Shown here in pieces: positions 1 through 6,786 of a stretch of 11,335 bases of DNA (positions are counted from its first letter, which is position 1; every line of letters starts with the position of its first letter). The stretch comes from Oscillospiraceae bacterium (GTDB lineage: Bacteria; Bacillota; Clostridia; Oscillospirales; CAG-272), in the NCBI GenBank assembly GCA_009779295.1, contig WREN01000043.1, positions 1-11,335 of the forward strand, in the 5' to 3' direction. The notes beneath the pieces were generated by a model that worked only from the letters and a program-made list of their open reading frames with translations, ran no database searches and had not been told where the DNA came from. The translations under genes were made by a program, and so were the position numbers.

Positions 1-237
1 CCAATCGCGAAAGGCGAGGAATCCAAAGCGGAAGCATTACTTGAGAGCCTGTATAAATATTTTATAAAAAACTCCGATAAATTGCCGGAAGAATACTCTA
101 ATATAATAAAAGAAGAAGGAATTGAACGCGCCGTTTGCGATTATATATCGGGCATGACGGACAGATACGCGATTAATATGTATAAGCAGTTATTTATTCC
201 GGAAGTATGGAATGACGGGAAAAATATATTAACTTAA
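1..237 (+). CDS. dgt: dGTP triphosphohydrolase-like protein, C-terminal end (partial)
   Basis: Only the last 78 codons are visible, reading in frame from base 1 to a TAA at 235-237; the start lies upstream of the window. The tail carries the pattern ERAVCDYISGMTDRYA followed by LFIPEVW, which is characteristic of the C-terminal end of bacterial deoxyguanosinetriphosphate triphosphohydrolase-like proteins (HD superfamily). These hydrolyse dNTPs to deoxynucleoside and triphosphate in the cytoplasm. The metal-binding HD motif would be upstream and cannot be checked here. The gene lies 29 bases before the preferred dnaG start, the usual clostridial dgt-dnaG-rpoD order, and is probably cotranscribed with them. 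The exact nucleotide preference is not determinable; the family assignment is fairly sure. Confidence 0.85.
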   Translation, partial: PIAKGEESKAEALLESLYKYFIKNSDKLPEEYSNIIKEEGIERAVCDYISGMTDRYAINMYKQLFIPEVWNDGKNILT

Positions 238-250
238 AAAAATAAATTGT

Positions 251-257
251 GGGAAAG
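251..257 (+). promoter_or_regulatory. Ribosome binding site deciding the dnaG start
   Basis: GGGAAAG lies 9 bases before the ATG at 267. The in-frame GTG at 249 has only A/T-rich sequence upstream with no Shine-Dalgarno match, and this purine run would lie inside its coding sequence. The ATG at 267 also gives the usual DnaG N-terminal length before the zinc finger, so 267 is preferred. Confidence 0.55.
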
Positions 258-266
258 ATAGTACAT

Positions 267-1985
267 ATGATATCAGATACTGTTATTGAAGAAATAAAAT
301 TTAGAAACGATATTATAGATGTGGTTTCCTCATATGTAACGCTCAAACGTTCCGGGTCGAATTTTAAAGGTTTATGTCCTTTTCACAGCGAAAAAACGCC
401 TTCGTTTACTGTTTTTACAACGGGTAAAAATTTTTATTGTTTCGGATGCGGCGTCGGCGGAGGCGTTATCGACTTTATTATGCGCGCGGAGAATCTTGAT
501 TATCCTGCCGCGCTCGCGTATTTGGCGAAACGCGCCGGAATAGAACTTAAACACGATACCGACGACAACGAAAACAACGTAAAAAAATCAAGGCTGCTTG
601 AAATGAACAAAGCGGCCGCTAAATTTTATCATACGCAGCTTATTTCAAACGAGACCGCGATGAAATATTTGACGAACCGCGAGTTATCGGTAGCGTTAAT
701 AAAACATTTTGGGTTAGGATTCGCGCCGGATGATTTCGGGACATTGACAAATCATTTGAAATCGTTAGGTTATACTGAAAAAGAATTGACGGTCGGATGG
801 TTATGCGGCGTAAGCAAAAAAAATAACAAGCCGTATGATATGTTCCGCAACCGTATAATATTTCCGATAATCGACCCTGCCGGAGACGTCATCGCGTTCG
901 GCGGGCGCGTTATTGACGATTCAATGCCGAAGTATCTGAACTCATCCGACACGCCGGTATTTAAAAAGAGCCGTAATTTGTTCGCGTTGAATTTCGCGAA
1001 AAATCATTCTTCCGAAAACATTTTGCTTTGCGAAGGTTATATGGATGTGATCGCGCTTCACGGGGCCGGATTTGAAAACGCCGTAGCAACGCTTGGAACA
1101 TCGATGACTTCCGACCATGCCCGAATGTTGAACAGATTCACAAAGAATGTTATCATCGCTTACGACAACGACAAAGCCGGTCAGGACGCGGCGGATAAAG
1201 CGTTCAGACTGCTTGGCGAAGTCGGAATGAATACGCGGATTATTCGTATGACCGATGCTAAAGACCCGGACGAATATATTAAAAAATACGGCGCGGCAAA
1301 ATTCAAACAGATTATCGACAAAAGTACTTCGCAATTCGATTTTAAATTAAACATCGTGTTGAATAAATACGATATTAAAAAAGACGACGAAAAGATAAGC
1401 GCGCTGAACGAACTCATAAAGATTATTTCCGAAGTGTACTCTGAAGTTGAAAGGGATATTTACATCCAGCGCTGTGCGGAATTGTTTGGTGTACCCGGTA
1501 CAAGCATTAAAAACGAAGTCGGCAGAATTATCAGGAAGCGCACAGTAGAATTCAAGAAAACGGAAAAGCAGGAAATTTACAAAAAAACAGAAGGTTACGG
1601 CGACCGTATAAATCCTCAGTCGATGAAAAATATGAAAGCGGTTCGCGCTGAGGAGGCGATATTGGGTATTATATTGCTGCAAAACGAATATATTAAATCG
1701 GTGTTAAAAAATGAAATCGATTTAAAAAGCGAATACTTTGTCACAGATTTCAACCGCAAAGTATTCGACGCGATTATAAATCATTACACAGAACGGGAAA
1801 GTTTCAACGAAGCTATATTAAGCGGTATATTTTCGCACGACGAAGTGAGTAAAATTATTAAAATGAAAATCGACCGCACGGAACTTTCCAATAACGTTGA
1901 AATTCTAAAGGATTATATATCAGCTTTAAAAACAACGAAAGAAAAAGATATTTTTGAACAGTTAAAAAATAGGGAGAGAAAATAA
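267..1985 (+). CDS. dnaG: DNA primase DnaG
   Basis: DnaG synthesises the RNA primers that start leading- and Okazaki-strand synthesis, working with the DnaB helicase. The preferred ATG at 267 gives 572 residues, close to the family norm; an in-frame GTG at 249 would add six. The N-terminal CHC2 zinc finger shows C37, H40, C58 and C61, within a few residues of the spacing in E. coli DnaG. The central RNA-polymerase basic region includes FGGRVIDD and PKYLNSSDTPVF. The TOPRIM catalytic site shows EGYMD with E256 and D260, then YDND with D300 and D302, the metal-binding acidic residues. The stretch from about 455 to the end fits the helicase-binding C-terminal domain. No key residue is missing. 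The gene sits between dgt and rpoD and its TAA touches the rpoD ATG, implying one transcript and coupled translation. Confidence 0.97.
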   Translation: MISDTVIEEIKFRNDIIDVVSSYVTLKRSGSNFKGLCPFHSEKTPSFTVFTTGKNFYCFGCGVGGGVIDFIMRAENLDYPAALAYLAKRAGIELKHDTDDNENNVKKSRLLEMNKAAAKFYHTQLISNETAMKYLTNRELSVALIKHFGLGFAPDDFGTLTNHLKSLGYTEKELTVGWLCGVSKKNNKPYDMFRNRIIFPIIDPAGDVIAFGGRVIDDSMPKYLNSSDTPVFKKSRNLFALNFAKNHSSENILLCEGYMDVIALHGAGFENAVATLGTSMTSDHARMLNRFTKNVIIAYDNDKAGQDAADKAFRLLGEVGMNTRIIRMTDAKDPDEYIKKYGAAKFKQIIDKSTSQFDFKLNIVLNKYDIKKDDEKISALNELIKIISEVYSEVERDIYIQRCAELFGVPGTSIKNEVGRIIRKRTVEFKKTEKQEIYKKTEGYGDRINPQSMKNMKAVRAEEAILGIILLQNEYIKSVLKNEIDLKSEYFVTDFNRKVFDAIINHYTERESFNEAILSGIFSHDEVSKIIKMKIDRTELSNNVEILKDYISALKTTKEKDIFEQLKNRERK

Positions 1986-3080
1986 ATGAACGGAGAAAAA
2001 AAAGTTGAGATGAGAGACCTGATTGAAAAAGGTAAAAACAAAGGATCGTTATCGAACAGCGAAATCATGGAGGCGCTTGAGGATGTAGATTACGATATTG
2101 AGCAAATCGAAAAATTGTATGAAACGCTTGAAAACATGGGAATCGAGGTCACAGGATACCTTGACGCGCCGGAATTTGAAGAAATCGAAAGCGAAATCGA
2201 ACAGTACGAGAGCGCCGAGGATATGGAGAAGATGCTCGTTCAGGAAGGACTTGCGATCGACGACCCCGTGCGTATGTATTTGAAAGAGATCGGCAAGGTC
2301 CCGCTGCTTGACGCTGAACGGGAACTTGTTCTCGCGGAAAAAATGGCGGACGGCGACGAAGAAGCCAAGAATGAACTTGTCAATGCGAATCTGCGGTTGG
2401 TTGTGAGTATTGCCAAGCGTTATGTCGGCAAAGGGATGTTCTTCCTCGATTTGATTCAGGAGGGGAATCTCGGGCTTATGAAAGCTGTAGATAAATTCGA
2501 TTACCGCAAAGGCTACAAGTTTTCGACGTACGCCACATGGTGGATAAGGCAGGCGATAACGCGTGCTATAGCCGACCAGGCACGGACTATAAGGATTCCG
2601 GTGCATATGGTCGAAACGATCCACAAAGTGTCGCGGATTTCAAGGCAGTTGCTGCAGGAGCTGGGACATGAAGCGAACGCGGAGGAAATCGCGGTTCATA
2701 TGAACATGAGTCCCGATAAGGTCAGGGAAATTATGAAAATCGCGCAGGACCCGGTTTCGCTTGAGACTCCTATCGGTGAGGAAGAGGACAGCCATCTCGG
2801 CGATTTTATACCGGACGACGATTCACCGGCGCCGGCTGAAGCCGCATCTTATACATTGCTCCGTGAACAATTATGCGAAGTATTGCACACTTTGACGCCG
2901 CGCGAAGAGCATGTATTGAAGCTGCGTTTCGGTTTGGACGACGGAAGGACTCGTACGCTTGAGGAAGTCGGCAAGGTTTTCAACATCACAAGGGAGCGTA
3001 TCCGTCAAATTGAGGCGAAAGCCCTGCGGAAATTACGGCATCCGAGCCGTTCGAAGTGTTTAAAAGACTATTTAGACTAA
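1986..3080 (+). CDS. rpoD: RNA polymerase primary sigma factor (sigma-70/SigA)
   Basis: This is the housekeeping sigma factor, which directs core RNA polymerase to -35/-10 promoters. It has 364 residues, the usual size of Gram-positive SigA, which lacks the long non-conserved insert of E. coli RpoD. An acidic region 1.1-like N-terminus (about 1-90) is followed by region 1.2 from D92 (DDPVRMYLKEIG). Region 2 (about 120-205) has DLIQEGNLGLMKAVDKFD and STYATWWIRQAI, which contact core and the -10 element. Regions 3.0-3.2 follow. Region 4.2 (about 325-355) is the helix-turn-helix TLEEVGKVFNITRERIRQIE, which reads the -35 element. The ATG is immediately after the dnaG TAA with AGGGAGAG just upstream, so translation is likely coupled. 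All conserved regions are intact. The near-consensus promoter upstream of the next gene matches what this protein should recognise. Confidence 0.97.
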   Translation: MNGEKKVEMRDLIEKGKNKGSLSNSEIMEALEDVDYDIEQIEKLYETLENMGIEVTGYLDAPEFEEIESEIEQYESAEDMEKMLVQEGLAIDDPVRMYLKEIGKVPLLDAERELVLAEKMADGDEEAKNELVNANLRLVVSIAKRYVGKGMFFLDLIQEGNLGLMKAVDKFDYRKGYKFSTYATWWIRQAITRAIADQARTIRIPVHMVETIHKVSRISRQLLQELGHEANAEEIAVHMNMSPDKVREIMKIAQDPVSLETPIGEEEDSHLGDFIPDDDSPAPAEAASYTLLREQLCEVLHTLTPREEHVLKLRFGLDDGRTRTLEEVGKVFNITRERIRQIEAKALRKLRHPSRSKCLKDYLD

Positions 3081-3098
3081 AAAAAACTAAATTCGTAG

Positions 3099-3124
3099 TA
3101 ATTTGTTGCAAATTAATAATTTTT
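3099..3124 (+). terminator. Weak terminator-like hairpin after rpoD
   Basis: A perfect 7-bp stem (TAATTTG / CAAATTA) with a 3-base loop starts 19 bases after the rpoD stop. It is followed by ATAATTTTT. The stem holds only one G:C pair and should be unstable, so termination may be partial. It is the only terminator candidate in the 270-base gap between rpoD and the next gene. That gap is otherwise AT-rich, with the promoter at its right end and no visible small gene. Confidence 0.35.
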
Positions 3125-3256
3125 CAGACGATTTATTGTGATTTATGTACGGAAATAAAGTTGATTTTCACAAAAAATTAATATATCATTGTGCATATTG
3201 TACTAAAAAAACCATATATAAGTATAAATAATTAACGTCTGTATAAAAAATGCCTG

Positions 3257-3282
3257 TGTCAATCAGAAAAATAACCTTGACA
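3257..3282 (+). promoter_or_regulatory. Possible operator: inverted repeat overlapping the -35 box
   Basis: TGTCAA (3257-3262) and TTGACA (3277-3282) form a 6-bp inverted repeat separated by 14 bases, with the right arm being the -35 hexamer itself. A repressor site here would block polymerase, but the arms are short and a chance match is quite possible. No cre (CcpA) consensus is seen nearby and no regulator gene is in the window. Confidence 0.15.
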
Positions 3283-3305
3283 TATTAAAATATTTAGTGT
3301 AAAAT
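3277..3305 (+). promoter_or_regulatory. Sigma-A promoter for the sugar-related cluster
   Basis: A perfect -35 TTGACA (3277-3282) is followed, after exactly 17 bases, by the -10 TAAAAT (3300-3305), one mismatch from consensus. Transcription should start near 3312, giving a leader of about 40 bases that contains AGGGAGG (3335-3341), 9 bases before the ATG at 3351. This is the strongest promoter seen in the window and probably drives the 3351 gene plus some readthrough into the genes after the 5249 hairpin. Confidence 0.75.
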
Positions 3306-3350
3306 AAAATAGTATATGTTTTATGAAATAAATCAGGGAGGATTTAAAGC

Positions 3351-5225
3351 ATGAAAAAGAGATTCATATGCATGGCATTATGTATAATGATGGTGTTGTC
3401 GATAGTCCTGACAGGATGTTCTGATAATTCGACAACCGATGAAAAAACTGATACTAACAGGAACCGTTCGGCAAATAAAGCGATGACCGTCGTATTTTCT
3501 ACGATCAAAAACCGGTCAACAACAGACGAGGCAATCCAAGCTGTGCAAGACGCTATTAACGTGATAACTGAAGCGAGCTTCAACATTCATGTCATTTTGA
3601 GGTGCTATACGGAGGACGAGTATGACGAAATGATTGAAGAAGCAATTGAAGCTATCGAATTGCAAATCGAGGAAGAAGCTGAATTGGCGCGTCTCAAGAA
3701 GGAAGCGGAGAAAGCCGCGCGTGAAGCCGCGAAGAGCGGTGAAACCACGGAGGCTGAAACGACGACCGAAGAGGAATCAAGCGAGGACGGCGATGAAACC
3801 GTGCTCAATGAATTCGGTTTTAAAGAGACTATATATCCAAAGGAAAAAGGTACGCAGCTCGATATAATATTGATAAGATCCTACGAACAGTTTATGGATT
3901 TCCAGTCACGCGGATTACTTGTAGCTTTGGATGAACAGCTCAGCATCGGTTCGAAGATATTGAAGCAGTACATACATCCGTCGTTTATGTCTGCGGCTCA
4001 GGTCGGCGGACGTACATTCGCTGTACCCAATAACCACTTTATCGGCGAATATCAGTATTTGCTCCTCAACAAAGCGTTGGTAGACAAATATTATTACGAT
4101 CCCGATAAAATCAACACATTGCTTGAAGCTAAAGACTTTTTGGATGACGTTTTAAAATATGAAAACGGCGTTATTCCTGTATTGAACGAGCCGCAGCCGC
4201 TTATTGAATACTTAACGGATTCGCAGGGCGTTGTCGGCGCGTACGTAGCGAAAGGTACTAAGGCTGAAACTCCGGTTCCGTATAAGAATCTGCTGACAGA
4301 ACCGCAATTCACCAACCATTTGATCATGGTAAGCGAATATAACAGCAAAAACGCCATCAACAACAGCGGATACATCGGCGACGGCAATACATACGCCGCA
4401 GCGTTTATCAAAGGCGATTATACTACGCCGGAATTATATGAAGACGATTACTATGTAAACGTCTACAAATACCCGACGGCAACCAGTGAAAATATGTATT
4501 CGGGAATGTATGCCGTAAGCAAATATGCCGCTGACCTGCAAAGATGTATGCAGATCGTAACGGCGCTTACGATTAACCCGGAAATGATTAATTTGCTTAC
4601 ATACGGAGTTAAAGACGTCCATTACTGGTTCAATGAAGCTACAGGTTTAATCGAAAAGCTCAATACCGACTATTCGATGAATCCGGCGTATACAGGGAAC
4701 CAATTCTTAATGGAGCGCAGCGCGGATATGGACGAACATACACTACTGCTCGCGGCTAACAAATGGGAACTCGCCAAAGCGCAGAATCTCGATATGGTAT
4801 TCAACCCGTATCTCGGTTTTACTCTGAAATATGAAACCAAGACCAAAGATAAAGAGGGCGAAGAAACTATTGAAAGCCTGAAAGTCGGAGCGAATTACAC
4901 GGTCGGGCAGGTCATCGAAGGGCTTGAGAGAGTATCAAAAGGCTACATTGATCAATTGTATTCTTTCAAAGATGAATTCTGGACAGAGGAAGTAGAAGAA
5001 CCTTACAAAGTAAGAAATTCTACTACCGGTGAAGTTGAAGATCGAGTGCGCATGATAACAGTAGAAAAATCAAGTTTAATAAAAGATAAAATCGCAGACC
5101 TTGCTAAAACAGTAACAGCAGATCCGTATGTTACGGCAGCATTGGATGCTAAAGAAGCTAATTCGCCGCTGTCGCAGTATACCACATGGCAGACGGCTAA
5201 ATATCCTCCTGCTGCGGCAAATTAA
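3351..5225 (+). CDS. Extracellular solute-binding lipoprotein with charged insertion
   Basis: This 624-residue protein is probably the surface-anchored binding component of an ABC carbohydrate importer. The N-terminus is a lipoprotein signal: K2K3R4, a hydrophobic core and the lipobox LTGC with lipidated C23. After a short polar linker the mature fold begins (about 44-85), with the run AIQAVQDAINVITEASFNIHV seen in family 1-type solute-binding proteins of Clostridia. Residues 86-128 form a highly charged Glu/Lys/Ala stretch, probably a long helix, and 129-150 a Thr/Glu/Ser/Asp-rich linker. The binding fold then resumes at QLDIILIRSYEQF. The start is set by AGGGAGG 9 bases upstream and a strong promoter. 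No permease or ATPase gene is adjacent, so its transporter partner is outside the window. The ligand cannot be read from the sequence. Confidence in the class is high, in a sugar ligand moderate. Confidence 0.85.
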   Translation: MKKRFICMALCIMMVLSIVLTGCSDNSTTDEKTDTNRNRSANKAMTVVFSTIKNRSTTDEAIQAVQDAINVITEASFNIHVILRCYTEDEYDEMIEEAIEAIELQIEEEAELARLKKEAEKAAREAAKSGETTEAETTTEEESSEDGDETVLNEFGFKETIYPKEKGTQLDIILIRSYEQFMDFQSRGLLVALDEQLSIGSKILKQYIHPSFMSAAQVGGRTFAVPNNHFIGEYQYLLLNKALVDKYYYDPDKINTLLEAKDFLDDVLKYENGVIPVLNEPQPLIEYLTDSQGVVGAYVAKGTKAETPVPYKNLLTEPQFTNHLIMVSEYNSKNAINNSGYIGDGNTYAAAFIKGDYTTPELYEDDYYVNVYKYPTATSENMYSGMYAVSKYAADLQRCMQIVTALTINPEMINLLTYGVKDVHYWFNEATGLIEKLNTDYSMNPAYTGNQFLMERSADMDEHTLLLAANKWELAKAQNLDMVFNPYLGFTLKYETKTKDKEGEETIESLKVGANYTVGQVIEGLERVSKGYIDQLYSFKDEFWTEEVEEPYKVRNSTTGEVEDRVRMITVEKSSLIKDKIADLAKTVTADPYVTAALDAKEANSPLSQYTTWQTAKYPPAAAN

Positions 5226-5248
5226 TCGCACACAATTAATAAATACTC

Positions 5249-5275
5249 AAGAACTCGTTATATTAACGAGTTCTT
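5249..5275 (+). terminator. Strong hairpin between the two binding-protein genes
   Basis: AAGAACTCGTTA (5249-5260) and TAACGAGTTCTT (5264-5275) form a perfect 12-bp stem with a 3-base TAT loop, 23 bases after the stop of the first binding-protein gene. The right arm ends in TTCTT and is followed by ATTGTAG, so the U-tract is imperfect. It may terminate partially, or protect the 3' end of the abundant binding-protein mRNA while letting some polymerase through to the downstream genes. Confidence 0.7.
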
Positions 5276-5323
5276 ATTGTAGAATAATAAATATATTCAT
5301 AAAATTATGGAGGAAATATAAAT

Positions 5324-6784
5324 ATGATGAAAAGAATATTATCTGTCATGTTAATAATAATTACAATGGTTGCGGTTATAGCTTCGTGTTCAGGGAAAGA
5401 AGATGAAGAAGGCTTGATTAAAAAAGTCGAAACTGTTGCTTCGACCGAAACCGATTCACTTGACGCGCGTAAAAATGTATCCGACAACCTGCCGGAATTG
5501 GATTTCGGCGGGGCGAGGTATCGCGTCGTAACTCACATCGAAGGTGACGTAATACCTACCCGCATAGGTGAAATCGTCAACGACACGATTTTAGTGCGCA
5601 ATCTGGAAATTGAAGAGCGTTTCAATGTGAAAATAGAAGTACATGCGGATACTGTCGCAAATGTCAACGATTACGCGGCAAGGACTGTCCAATCGGGCGA
5701 CGACTCGTTTGACTTGTTCGCGGGAATGTCGGCAATATCCGGACGGATCGTTGTCGGTGATTATCTGATTCCGTGGCAGAATATCGAATATGTCGATTTT
5801 TCACAGAAATGGTGGTCGAAGAGTACCATTGACGATCTGACTGTATACGGAAAAACATATACTGCGATCGGCGACTTTTCGTTTTCGTCTCTTTATTGCA
5901 CGATGTGTATGTATTACGATAAATTCAAAGCCGAAGACTATGGTTTGCCGGATATTTATGATCTGGTTAATTCCGGAAAATGGACGTTCGATATGTTATC
6001 GAATTTGGTGAAGGATGTATATTCCGACGTCAACGGCAATGGCATGAAAGACCCGGGAGATTATTTCGGCTTTGTTTCCGATCCGTATACCGATATAACT
6101 ACATATCTTTGGGCTTTCGACAATCCGGTAATGCGTAAAAATGCCGAAGGAATCCCCGAATTGGTTATTAAAACGGAAAAAATTAATACGATATGCGAAA
6201 AGCTGTACGCCTTTTTCTTCAACAATCCAAGCGCATACTGTGACTTTAATTATTCCGGTGTATATGGAAAAGGTACGATGATGGGCAGGGAATTTTTCGA
6301 AACGGAAAGATGTCTTTTCACTCACGGGACTTTGCAATTGGCGTCTCTTTCATTCAGAGGGCTTGAGAACGATTACGGAATCATACCTTACCCTAAATAT
6401 GACGAAGCTCAGGAACGCTATTTAACGATGGCTGAAGGCAGCCATACGATACTCGCCGTACCGAAAACCGCGCAAAATACGGATATGATCGGCGCGGTGA
6501 CCGAAGCGTTATGCGCGGAAACCTGGAAAAATGTTTATCCGGTATATTACGATTTGGCGCTGAAAGTAAAAGGTGTTCGCGACCCGCAATCCATCGAAAT
6601 GCTGGATATAATTATGGACGGACGAGTGACCGATTTCGGGTATATTTACGACGGCTGGGCGGGAATGTCTTTCTGCTTGGAAGATATTTTCCAGAAAGGC
6701 AGCACTAATTTTGAGTCATACTATTCGGCAAACGAATCAAGAGTAAGATTGCATTACGACAATATTCTCAGATATTTCAGATAA
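5324..6784 (+). CDS. Second solute-binding lipoprotein, sugar ABC type
   Basis: The 486-residue product looks like a second, distinct extracellular binding protein of the carbohydrate ABC-importer class. It has K3R4, a hydrophobic core and the lipobox IASC, placing the lipidated cysteine at C22. The mature part begins with a polar linker and then the start of the binding fold, DFGGARYRVVTH. Family-like features follow: KWWSKSTIDDLTVYGK, a KWTFDMLSNLVKDVY stretch, and an EF-hand-like loop (D235, N237, N239, D243, D246) that could bind calcium. The C-terminal half has GTLQLASL and an EGSHTILAVPKTA hinge-like region. GGAGG at 5309-5313 sits 10 bases before the ATG at 5324, favouring it over the ATG at 5327. 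It is not an obvious duplicate of the 3351 product, differing in length and lacking the charged insertion. The next gene follows after 2 bases. The ligand is unknown. Confidence 0.85.
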   Translation: MMKRILSVMLIIITMVAVIASCSGKEDEEGLIKKVETVASTETDSLDARKNVSDNLPELDFGGARYRVVTHIEGDVIPTRIGEIVNDTILVRNLEIEERFNVKIEVHADTVANVNDYAARTVQSGDDSFDLFAGMSAISGRIVVGDYLIPWQNIEYVDFSQKWWSKSTIDDLTVYGKTYTAIGDFSFSSLYCTMCMYYDKFKAEDYGLPDIYDLVNSGKWTFDMLSNLVKDVYSDVNGNGMKDPGDYFGFVSDPYTDITTYLWAFDNPVMRKNAEGIPELVIKTEKINTICEKLYAFFFNNPSAYCDFNYSGVYGKGTMMGREFFETERCLFTHGTLQLASLSFRGLENDYGIIPYPKYDEAQERYLTMAEGSHTILAVPKTAQNTDMIGAVTEALCAETWKNVYPVYYDLALKVKGVRDPQSIEMLDIIMDGRVTDFGYIYDGWAGMSFCLEDIFQKGSTNFESYYSANESRVRLHYDNILRYFR

Positions 6785-6786
6785 AT

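Noticed and set aside
249..266. GTG at 249 as the dnaG start
   Set aside because: No Shine-Dalgarno lies upstream of it, while GGGAAAG is well placed for the ATG at 267 and the resulting zinc-finger spacing fits the family.
2049..2624. Reverse-strand open frame of 191 codons
   Set aside because: It lies wholly opposite rpoD, whose protein is unmistakable; the reverse product has no recognisable domain and looks like a shadow.
3136..3173. TTGTGA / TCACAA inverted repeat resembling a Crp-type site
   Set aside because: The 26-base gap is far longer than in Crp-family sites and the arms are only 6 bp.
3198..3228. TTGTAC and TATAAA as a second promoter upstream of 3351
   Set aside because: The spacer is 19 bases and the -35 is weak; such matches are expected by chance in DNA this AT-rich.
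3634..3867. Lys/Arg-rich + strand frame of 77 codons
   Set aside because: It is a frame-shifted reading of the Glu/Lys-rich insertion of the 3351 gene; the basic composition follows from that repetitive codon use.
5277..5305. TTGTAG, 17 bases, TAAAAT as a promoter for the 5324 gene
   Set aside because: Its predicted start near 5312 would fall inside the GGAGG ribosome binding site (5309-5313), leaving no usable leader, and the -35 is poor.
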